NCBI RefSeq assembly: GCF_018294505.1
Contig: NC_057808.1
Coordinates: forward strand, 224,740,684 to 224,804,683
Length of the DNA: 64,000 nucleotides
Direction: 5' to 3'
Origin: Triticum aestivum
Lineage: Eukaryota; Streptophyta; Magnoliopsida; Poales; Poaceae
Shown here: positions 55,015 to 64,000 of the stretch, one piece after another
Numbering within the stretch: the first letter of the stretch is position 1
How the letters are laid out: the number at the start of each line of letters is the position of its first letter
Made by a program: the position numbers and the translations under genes
Notes under the pieces: generated by a model
Seen by the model: only the letters and a program-made list of their open reading frames with translations
What the model was told of the DNA's origin: nothing
Database searches by the model: none

Positions 55015-57874
55015 ACATCCCCAAGCTTAATTCCTGCTCGTCCTCGAGTAGGTAAATGATAAAAATTTACAATGTTTTATGTGGAATGCTACCTAGCATA
55101 ATCTTGATCATATATCTAATCATGGCATGAATATTAAGACACGAGTGATTCAAAGCAATAGTCTATAATTTGACATAAAGACATCAATACTCTGGCATCC
55201 CAACAAACAATCGTGTCTTTCAAAATATCAACGCTAAAGAATGCTATCCCTACAAAATCATATAGTCTTGTCATGCTCTGTCTTCTTAGCACAAAGTATT
55301 TATCATGCACAACCCCGATGACAAGACGAGCAATTGGTTCATACTTTTTAACGCGCTTCAGCTTTTTCAACCCTCACGCAATACATGAGTGCAAGCCATC
55401 GATATAGCACTATTGGTGGAATAGAGTATGATGATAGGGGTAAACATAGAGAAGACAAAAAAGTAAGAAAGTCTCACATCGACATGGCTAACCAATGGGC
55501 TATGGAGATGCCCATCAATTGATATCAATGCAAGGAGTAGGGATTGCCATGCAACGAATGCACTAAGAGCTATAAGTTTATGAAATCTCAAAAGGAAAAC
55601 TAAGTGGGTGTGCATCTAACTCTATAATGAAAAATTCCCACTAGCATATGAAAGTGACAACATAGGAGACTCTATATATGAAAAACATGGTGCTACTTTG
55701 AAGCACAAGTGTGGAATTAGCATGCCCTTTCTCTCTTTGTTTTTTCTTTTCTTTTCTTCTTTTTTTTTTCTTTTTTTCTTTTTCTTTCTTTTCTCTCTTT
55801 GTCCGGAGTCTCATCCCAACTTGTGGGGGAATTATAGTCTCCATCATCCTTTCCTCACTGGGGCAAGGCTCTAAAAATGAATAAGGATGATCACCACACT
55901 TCTGTTCACTTATAACTCAAAAGAAATAAAAATTACAACTCAATACCTATAACAAAGTATGACTATATATGAATGCCTCTAGCAGTGTACCAGGATGTGC
56001 AATGATTTAGCATAACAACGATATCAAAAAACAGACAAGTCATGGAAATATCTTGCTAGCTATCTTACGATCATGCAAAGCAATATGTCAATGAATGCTC
56101 AAGTCATCAAAACAGAAGCGGTGGAAGTTGCATGGCAATATATCTCGGAATGGCTATGGAAAGGCCATAATAGGTAGGTATGATGGTTGTTCTGAGGAAG
56201 ATATAATAAGGCTTATGTGTGATAGAGTGTATCATATCACGGGGTTTGGATGCACCGGCGAAGTTTGCACCGACTCTCGAGGTGAGAAAGGGTAATGCAC
56301 GGTACCGTAGAGGTTAGCAAATTGCGGAAAGGTAAGAGTGTGTATAATCCATGGACTCACATTAGTCATAAAGAACTCATATACTTACTGCAAAGGTTTA
56401 TTAGCCCTCGAAGCAAAGTACTACTATGCATGCCCCTAGGGGGATATACTGGTAGCAAAAGACCATCGCTCGTCCCCGACCGCCACTCATAAGGTAGACA
56501 CTCAATAATATGCTCCAAGTTCATAGCACAACAAGAGACTATACATGCATGCTTCGGGAATCACAAACCTTAACACCAATATTCTTACTAGCCACAAATG
56601 TTTACTAGTACCTCCCACATATTTCATCTCTATATCGCAAAACTATTGCAAGGAATCAAACATATCATATTCAGTGATCCACAAGTTTTATGTAGGATTT
56701 TATGACTAACCATGCAAATGACCACTTCCTGTTGACTCTCTAAATAGATATAAGTGAAGCATGAGAGTTTTATTCTTTCTACAAAATATCATGCTCTAAT
56801 AAGTATAAGTGAAGCAAAATAACATTCTACAAATAACGGTTTTCTATGTGAAGACAAACAGGCAATCCAAACTTCAAATGATATAAGTGAAGCACATGAA
56901 GCATTCTATAAAGCCATACTCAAAAGATATAAGTGAAGTGCAATGAGCATTCTACAAATCAACCACGGACTATCTCATACTAGCATGGTGCATAAAATAA
57001 AAATAAAACTAAACACAAAATACACTCCAAGATTTACACATATCACATGAACGAAACAAGAAAGAAAACATACCGATACTTGTTGAAGAAATATTGGATG
57101 CCTTTAGGGGCATCCCCAAGCTTAGACGCTTGAGTCTCCTTGAATATTTACTTGGGGTGCCTTGGTAATCCTCAAGCTTGAGCTCTTGCCTCTCCTCCTT
57201 ATCCTCATATCGAGACCTCCTCGATCTTTGATCACTTCATCCACACAAAACTCAACAGAAACCTCGTGAGATCTGTTAGTATAATAATGCAAATCACTAC
57301 TTTAAGTACCATTTCAAACCAATTCATATTTTGTTTTTGCATTTTAGCTACTGTAATATAACTTTTCCATGGCTCATACCACCGATATAATCGATAGGTT
57401 CATCAAAACAAGCAAAACAATGCATCAAAAACAGAATCTGTCTTAAACAGGATAGTCTGTAGCAATATGAATATCTACGATACTTATGTAATTACAAAAA
57501 TTCTGAAGAATTACGAAAAAAAATTATATACCAATACTGTGCAAAAAGTTTCATAAACTTTCGACGTTCCAGTAAAAAATGTAAAATCACACTACAGCCA
57601 AAGTTTCTGTTTTTGCACCGCACGTACCAACAAGCAATCTAATCATCCTAAAGGCAAATCTTGGCACATTATTTTTATAATACAGTGGATTTGTACAAGG
57701 GGATAATTTATTTTGAAAAGTTTCTGTAATTGAGATTCACAAAGTTTCCATGGGCATGCACAAAGTTCAAGGCTAGCTCCCACTTTCACGGTGCTCGTCT
57801 TTCTCACTTTCACTTTTCTTTTTGTGAAGTTTTAAGTTCCCCTCTATATTTTTGTGTTTTAAAACTTTATAAAA
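55015..57874 (-). other. Non-coding 3' internal region of terminal element
   Basis: ACATCCCCAAGCTT abuts the LTR (sense AAGCTTGGGGATGT, the PPT-like motif). A hairpin/PPT module is at ~57090-57180. GATATAAGTGAAGCAC-type repeats occur at 56745-56945. CAGAATCTGTCTTAAACAG is near 57431. A long pyrimidine tract is annotated separately. No ORF is supported. Confidence 0.6.
55735..55802 (-). repeat. Polypyrimidine/polypurine tract (~68 bp)
   Basis: Nearly unbroken C/T on the forward strand, e.g. TTTTTTCTTTTCTTTTCTTC; read on the element's sense strand it is a G/A tract that would encode only K, E and R. Confidence 0.85.
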
Positions 57875-58533
57875 TCACTCAACATAATAAAATGACTCTC
57901 TTAAACTTCCGGATTGTCTCCCTGGCAACACTTTCTTTAAAGACATTAAGCTAGGCATAAAGTGCTCAAGTAATGGCTCCACCCGGATCCCAAGGTATAT
58001 CAAACCAATTTTAATTAACAATGATTTGGCATTTAGTAGTGAGCACAAAGCAACATAAATCATGCAATGACGAAGTCTAAATCTCTTCCTATGCATCAAC
58101 ATACCATAGAAGAACAATTCATGCACATCAAGTAAAGGCCAATACATAGCATAAGCAGTTTCTTGCAATTCTATCGTGTTGGAAACGTAGAGAGGTGGAG
58201 AGGTAGTTCCTTTCCCATAATAATTGCAAGTAGGAGCAGCAAGCACATGCATACTATATTCATCAAAATCATCATGTGCAATGGTAAAAGGCAACCCATC
58301 AATGCAATCTTTAGTGAGTGTAAACTTCTCCGATGTAGTGTAGTTTGGAGAATTCAAAAAGATAATAGGACTATCATGTGTGGGTGCAATAGCAACAATT
58401 TCATTCTCAACGTAAGGAACTATAGAAACTTCATCTCAATAAACATAATTCATATTGGCACCTTGGCCACAAGCATAGCAATCATCAAATTCATCAAAAA
58501 GGGATATTTCAAATGAATCAATGGGATCATAGC
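57875..58533 (-). pseudogene. Uncharacterised retrotransposon ORF of terminal element, C-terminal part
   Basis: The sense frame from 58533 to 57875 contains DSFEISLFDEFDDCYACGQG, a TGA at 58436-58438, then EKFTLTKDCIDGLPFTIAHD, CNYYGKGTTSPPLYVSNTIE and FYGMLMHRKRFRLRHCMI. It ends after LPGRQSGSLRESFYYVE. Upstream parts are at 61168-61778 and ~63394-63545, split off by solo LTRs; frames match across both. It shares the NYY-G-T and MHRK landmarks with 12491-12952, suggesting distant homology. Function unknown. Confidence 0.6.
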
Positions 58534-61167
58534 TGTAACGACCCGAATCTGATAAGATTCGATGTCTCTGTGCTCACTGTGCTAGTCCCTGGATCGACTC
58601 GCTAGCACACACAGTACATATGAATATCAAATAACAAGGGCATCATTTTACTACAACGTATGATCCAGAACTCATAAAGTATTACAAACTGAATAGCACA
58701 TGGCTAACTTATTCAATAATAACAGCGGAAAGGTAGCATAATCAACGATGAGTCCATCAATGCCCATTGGAGAACATGTTGAGTGAAGACTCGCGACCCT
58801 ACTGTATCTCACTGATCATCTGAAAATCCTGCAACATGATAAGTTGCAGCCACAAAGAGTCAATACATTGAATGTATTGGCAAATCACACAATATGATAT
58901 AGCAAACCTACATCCACAAAGCAATGTATGACAAATAAAACACACAAGTTAGTTTGGAGAAGAATGTCTTCACCTACCTCCACTACCTGAACTCACAACC
59001 TTCTCTAATATACTCGCCCAAGATAACCCAAAGATTCTAAATAAACATGACAAGAACTTCAGAAGTATCTCAAGTGCGCTCTGTCGGTGGCGCATTCTCT
59101 AGGAACCATAGAGCGCTCTACCAAGGACGCATTCACCTGATTTATGTTCCGAAAAGTATACCTCGCCTCAAGTGCGCTCTGTCAATGGCGCATTCTCTAG
59201 GGACAATAGAGCGCTCTGCCAGTGACGCATTCACCTGGTTAATAATCCCGAGCCTACGGCTATAAACACTCACCACTTTCATGGATCACTTGACACATGC
59301 CCACGTCTACCATAGCAAGTTGATCACACCATCACATAACACAGTCGATAACAAAACATGGCAACACGAGATACACATATCAAGCCAAACATTTGTCATA
59401 GCAATGAAACCACACATGCATAGCAGAATATAGGATGAGCAAAATCAAAAGTGCAAACTTGCCTTGAACGGTGCTGAATTACTCTAATGATTAATTCCGA
59501 TCCACTTCGCACTCCGGACAATCTATACAATTGACGAAGGCACCAACATATAAACCGTACTCACATATCACCACATTAAAGTCAACAGCAAGGAATTCAA
59601 ATCAAAACTTAAATAACAGAAAACAAAAGTAGGTATATCTTATCTACAAGCTAGTAGGATCACAATACAAAAAGAATCAACTAATTCGGATCAACGATTT
59701 AAAAGATATGGCCTCCAGAAGTTTGAATTCAAATTTAAACAAATTCAAATTTGAACAGTGCAAAAGTTTGAAACTTTGGTTCTGCTAGATGCTCCTGGTC
59801 AATATGAGTACACAGGAAAAAGAATCGGTGAATTTGGACATACGAATCTGAAGATAAACCTAAATGAAAATTTGATATGGAATCTGCAAAGAAAAATTAT
59901 GCCATAAAAGCGTTCTGGGAAAAACTACCGCGGTACTGTGGATGTGCCACGTGGAGCATGCTGATTGGCTGGAGTTTGTTCGCTGCGATGGCTAAACAAC
60001 GGACGGCCACTAAACAACGCATACCTATTCGAGAGAAAAAAACAGAACATGATTTAATCTGGACCGTTAGAGAGAGATCGGGCGGGTGAGAATTGCTCAC
60101 CGGAGAACAGACGAGGGATTGTCGCCGGACTTGAACAAAACGGCGGCACGGGCGGCGATGGTGGCGCCTGCTCCGGTGGTCTCCAGACTCCGGAGGGTAG
60201 CGTACAGGGCGAGGATCTCTGCTGCGGTCTCAATTACGTCCTCAGCGGAGTCGGTGGCGAGCGGAGACGACGGCAGAGGGTGGCTGGAGCTCAGGCGATG
60301 GCTGTGATCTTCGGATTGAGGTCCTGGCTCTTGGTTTGGTACTCCCCTGTGCGAGGTAGAGGGTCAAGGCGATAGAGGAGATCAAGGCGGAATTAACAGG
60401 GGCAATAGTAGGTGCAGGGAACCTTCTGCGTCGACGGAAACAACCGGCGAAGGAGCTTCTGCGGCGGAACTCCGGCGATATCCAAAGTTGAGGCAACGGC
60501 GATCTAGGGCACGGGAGTCCAGGATTTTGCCAAAAATCGGTCGAGGAGGGATTGATGAACTTATATAAGGCGTCAACTCGCGCATGGAGTCCAGGGATCA
60601 ATCGAGTCGATCGATTCGACTTGGTCTGATTCGGTCACAGTGTTCGTGATGAACACGGTCGTTGGAAGAGATGACAAGCGGGACCCAAAGTCAGCGGCAG
60701 AGTGGTGAGAGAGAAAAAAAAGGAAAGGCTGCGGGTGGGCTGCGGCTGTGCGGGGAAATGGGCCGGCCTGCCGATGCTGTGCTGCTGCTCTAGCGCATTG
60801 GGCGACAAACAGGAGTTGGGCTGCTGCTGGCCCAGATGAACAGTAATATCTGCGAAGATATACTGTACAGGAAAAGATATCGTGGCTAAAACTAAAATAG
60901 CGTATAGATAAAATAAAAATACCAGAACACACAGTAAAATATTACTAGTAATATAGAATACTTTTAACATTTTAAAATACGTATGCACTTTTGGAAAAAT
61001 TATAATTTATGGAATGCAAGCACATAAAGAGCATTATAACAACTCTAAAATAACTTTGAGCTTCAGCAATGAGTTTAAATATTCAGAAATTTTAAATAAG
61101 CATAGAAATCATAATGAAAAGAATGATCCTATTAACATTCCAAATTTTAAAAATTTGGGATGTTACA
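58534..61167 (-). mobile_element. Solo LTR (2634 bp), target duplication ATAGC
   Basis: It runs from TGTAACGACCCGAATCTG to AAATTTGGGATGTTACA with perfect ATAGC copies at 58529-58533 and 61168-61172. The sense strand is probably minus: TATA-like CTTATATAAGG (60560-60570) is followed in that direction by a pyrimidine-rich, GC-rich leader (60400-60550). No second LTR or internal region remains. Reverse-strand frames at 60242-60988 lie in the leader and U3 and are not genes. Confidence 0.92.
59071..59265. repeat. 98-bp direct repeat inside solo LTR
   Basis: CAAGTGCGCTCTGTC...GGCGCATTCTCTAGG...ATAGAGCGCTCT...GACGCATTCACCTG begins at 59071 and again at 59169. The two units differ at several positions. 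Each unit also contains an internal AGAGCGCTCT palindrome. Confidence 0.85.
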
Positions 61168-61778
61168 ATAGCAATTATCAAAGCATTCATCCTTCGGTAG
61201 GAACGAAGGGATATTAAACAATGTATGAGTTGAAGAGTTACTCTCATTAGAAGGTGGGCACATGTAGCTAATCCGTTCTTCCTTCGCTTGTTCTTCGCTC
61301 TACGTATCATCTTTTTCATCCAATGAGCTCACAGTGTCATTAATTTCTTCTTCCATAGACTCATGCAAAATATTAGTATCTTCTTGGACAGCGGAAAAAT
61401 CCTCAATATATTGTTTAATATGAGCATTAGAAGAATAATTTTCATAGCACTATTTAAGTATGGCAAAATTTTGTCTATAAACTGAATCATCAAAAATGGC
61501 ATACTTATCAAACAAAGATTCAATTTCATAAGCACCATTAAAAGCAACAAATTCTTCTATTCGTTCCACATCATAGTAATCATATATACCATTAGCATAA
61601 GAAGACAAGGTTTCATTATCACTAAATTCACATGAAAAAGGAAGGTGTGGAGCCTTCATCCTAGAGCAACAAGTATAATCATATCTCAAGCATAGATCCC
61701 GAGCATACCAATGCAACATATTAATTTGATCCCATAATAATTTCCCTTTTTGTGTCAAGCAATAATCCCTAAAGTATT
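61168..61778 (-). pseudogene. Uncharacterised retrotransposon ORF of terminal element, middle part
   Basis: Sense frame from 61778: CLTQKGKLLWDQINMLHWYA, LCLRYDYTCCSRMKAPHLPF, SCEFSDNETLSSYANGIYDY and VERIEEFVAFNGAYEIESLF. A TAG follows near 61450 and another near 61302, both in frame, and the frame then continues through MCPPSNESNSSTHTLFNIPS and FLPKDECFDNCY to the solo LTR at 61167. All lesions are nonsense, not indels. No known domain. Confidence 0.6.
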
Positions 61779-63393
61779 TGATATGTCTCCAGCATATCTA
61801 TAATTTATGAAGTATTCATGCTGCTATATTATCATTCTTGGATGTTTTACAATTATTTTATAGCAACTTTATATCATTTTTTGGTACTAACCTATTGACA
61901 TAGTGCCCAGTGCCAGTTGTTGTTTTTTGCTTGTTTTTTTTACATCGCAGGAAATCAATATTAAACGGAGTCCAAACGCAGCGAAACTTTTTGGAGATTT
62001 TTTTTGGACCAGAAGACCACGAGTGGACCAAAGAAGTACCAGAGGGGTGCCCCGAGGGGGGCACAACCCACCTGGGCGCACCTGGGGGCCCAGGCGCGCC
62101 CTGGTGGGTTGTGCCCACCTCAGTGGCCTCCCGCACCGCCTCTTTGCCCTATAAATTCTCAAATATTCCAAAAAACCTCGGGGTAACCCTAGATCAGAAG
62201 TTCCACCGCCGCAAGGCTCTGTAGCCACGAGAAACAAATCTAGACCCCGTTCCGGCACTCCGCCGGAGGGGGAAATCATCATCGGTGGCCATCTTCATCA
62301 TCCCGGCGGCCACCATGATGAGGAGGGAGTAGACCACCCTCGGGGCTGAGGGTTTGTCCCAGCAGCTATGTGTTTAATCTCTTTCTCTCTCTCATGTTCT
62401 TGAGATGTCACGATCTTGATGTATCGCGGGCTTTGTTAATATAGTCAGATCATATGGTGTTTTCCCCTCTCTATCTTGTTGTGAATTGAGTTTTCCCTTT
62501 GAGATTTCGTTTTATCCGATTGAATACTTTTATGGATTTGAGAGCACTTGATGTATATCTTGCTATGAATTCCCGTGGTGACAATGGGGTATCATATTGA
62601 TTTCACTTGATATGTGTTTTGGCACTCAAATCGCGGATTCCCGAGGTGACATTGGGGTAATCTATGCATAGGGGTTGATGCACGTTCTCATCTTTTGTTT
62701 CTCCGATAGAAATCTTGGGGCACCCTTTGAGGTTCTTTGTGTTGGATGGAGTATTATGAATTTGCATTTTCTTTGGTGTTATGTTAGTACGAACTCTTGG
62801 ATAGATCGAACGGAAAGAATAGCTTTGTGTTATTTTAGTACGAACTCTTGAATAGATCGAATGGAAAGAACAACTTTAAGGTGGTTTCGTACCCTACAAA
62901 CAATTTGTTCTTATGTTCTCCGCTAGATAAGAACTTTGAAGTGATTCTTCATCACACGTTGAGGGATGGTTATATGATCCAATTATATTAGCATTGTTGA
63001 GAGATTGCTCTAGCGAAAGTACGGACCCTAGGCCTCATTTTCAAGCATTGCAATACCGTTTGTGCTCCGTTTTATCTATTGCTACCTTGCTGTTTTTTAT
63101 TGTTCCCATACAAAAATCAATATCTACTATCATTATTACACTCGTATCACCATCTCTTCGCCGAACTAGTGCACCTATATAAATTACCATTGTATTTGGT
63201 GTGTTGGGGACACAAGAGACTCTTTGTTATTTGGTTGCAGGCTGTTTGAGAATGACCATCTTCATCCTACGCCTCCCATGGATTGATAAACCTTAGGTCA
63301 TCCACTTGAGGGAAAATTGCTACTATCCTACAAAACTCTGCGCTTGGAGGCCCAACACGAGACTGCAAGAATAAAGTTTCGTAGTAGACATCA
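61779..63393 (+). mobile_element. Solo LTR (1615 bp), same family as level-1 element
   Basis: It runs from TGATATGTCTCCAGCATATC to TTTCGTAGTAGACATCA, flanked by GTATT (61774-61778) and GTATG (63394-63398), a duplication with one change. It matches the reverse complement of 7924-9503. GTGCCCAGTGCCAGTTGTTG, GGCGCGCCCTGGTGGG and a CACCGCCGCAAGG leader are present. It splits the ORF of the surrounding element without disturbing frame. Confidence 0.88.
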
Positions 63394-63545
63394 GTATGCA
63401 CGTTGATCCAACGTGTCTCCCATTATCATATTGAATGAGGTTTTCTCAGGATTATCAAAGTAGTGCATAATATTTTTTACATAACGAGCATCGAGGGTTT
63501 TAGGAGGTTCCACATCTCCATGAGTAGCAAGTACCACTAATTTTT
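63394..63545 (-). pseudogene. Uncharacterised retrotransposon ORF of terminal element, N-terminal part
   Basis: The sense frame contains LATHGDVEPPKTLDARYVKN and FDNPEKTSFNMIMGDTLDQR and continues in frame into the piece at 61778 once the solo LTR and one duplicated pentamer are removed. The start is not clear because the T-rich run at 63540-63550 and stops lie upstream. Confidence 0.5.
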
Positions 63546-63663
63546 TTTGTTTCGTGTTCCATATCCATAACTAAAGATAGAGAACAACTTAGAACAGGAA
63601 ATGAAAACTACTTAGTGATAATACAAACAAGAACACACGAGAATATTCACCCCACGTATTGCT

Positions 63664-63680
63664 CCCCGGCAATGGTGCCA
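63664..63680 (-). other. Primer binding site, tRNA-Asp type
   Basis: The sense strand reads TGGCACCATTGCCGGGG, two mismatches from the tRNA-Asp complement TGGCGCCGTTGCCGGGG. It lies 11 bases from the LTR at 63692. Confidence 0.75.
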
Positions 63681-63691
63681 GAAAAAGGTCT

Positions 63692-64000
63692 TGATAACCC
63701 ACAAGTATAGGGGATCGTTTGTAGCCTTTTTCGATAAATAAGAGTGTCGAACCCGACGAGGAGATAAAGGTAGATCAAATATGCCCTCAAGTTCTATCGA
63801 CCACCGATACAACTCGACGCACACTTAATGTTTGCTTTACCTAAAATAGGTATGAAACTATTTTGCAAGAATAAAACTACGACTACTTTGCGAGAAAATA
63901 ACTACGAATAAATCGCAAGGTAATAAAAGTTGATAGCATTTGTCAACAAGAAAGTCATTTGAACCTAGGCAATCGATAACTAGACCGGAAATCATTCTTG
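63692..64000 (-). repeat. Right LTR of terminal element (partial, window edge)
   Basis: It begins TGATAACCCACAAGTATAGG and aligns base for base with 53523-53831 with scattered substitutions. It is cut by the window end. Confidence 0.9.

Larger units (their letters stand above)
53523..64000 (-). mobile_element. Non-autonomous LTR retrotransposon, runs off window
   Basis: Left LTR 53523-55014 (sense-3') and the first 309 bases of the right LTR (63692-64000) match at roughly 93% by eye. A tRNA-Asp-type primer site lies next to the right LTR, so the sense strand is minus. Two solo LTRs are nested inside. The left flank is ACCAC; the right flank is outside the window. Confidence 0.85.

Noticed and set aside
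60242..60988. Minus-strand open frames up to 119 codons
   Set aside because: They fall in the leader/U3 of the solo LTR at 58534-61167 and overlap one another in different frames.
61859..62282. Open frames on both strands in the solo LTR
   Set aside because: GC-rich LTR block with equivalents at 9073-9444; not conserved as protein.
63664..63680. tRNA-Asp-like sequence as a possible tRNA gene
   Set aside because: Only the 17-nt primer complement is present next to an LTR; there is no cloverleaf.

Overview
This is plant nuclear DNA, almost certainly from a Triticeae grass (wheat, Aegilops or a close relative). The evidence is the near-verbatim LTRs of two Triticeae retrotransposon families (a Sabrina-type LTR at 3905-5198 and an Angela/WIS/BARE1-type LTR at 37800-39516), a Stowaway MITE, CACTA termini, and dense nested retrotransposons. 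No rRNA, tRNA or CRISPR feature was seen. Family names rest on remembered LTR sequence, not on a search.

Layout. (1) 1-5198: 3' part of a forward-strand Athila/Sabrina-type element, with a gag-protease ORF, a second ORF and the 3' LTR. (2) 5199-7923: low-copy-looking DNA with a diverged ~310-345 bp tandem array and then the apparent 5' end of an F-box gene. (3) 7924-45194: a 37.3 kb nest of reverse-strand retrotransposons sitting inside the first coding exon of that F-box gene. Level 1 is a non-autonomous element (7924-45194). Level 2 is a Tekay-like chromovirus with 3.56 kb LTRs (13372-44188, target duplication ATTGT). Level 3 is two elements inside the chromovirus's right LTR: a non-autonomous element (23282-30357, duplication GATAC) and a Fatima-like gypsy element (31776-42631, duplication GCGGG/GCAGG). 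Level 4 is a solo Angela/WIS LTR (37800-39516, duplication GCAGC) inside the Fatima-like element. (4) 45195-46801: the rest of the F-box/FBD gene, now a pseudogene. (5) 46802-53522: two inverted CACTA ends facing each other across a forward-strand retrotransposon fragment that carries a Stowaway MITE, then a GC-rich gene-like fragment. (6) 53523-64000: a reverse-strand retrotransposon running off the window, broken by two solo LTRs (58534-61167 and 61779-63393).

How the parts relate. The only candidate host gene is the F-box gene, and it is dead: a 37 kb nest splits it in frame, and it also carries two frameshifts and a nonsense codon. Only the chromovirus carries recognisable reverse transcriptase, RNase H and integrase, and its pol is broken. 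The other elements are non-autonomous as seen: gag-protease only, or an uncharacterised acidic ORF. The Fatima-like element also has a spliced-looking antisense gene with its own TATA box. Removing each nested insertion plus one target-site copy rejoins the interrupted reading frame at several sites, which supports the order of insertion given here.
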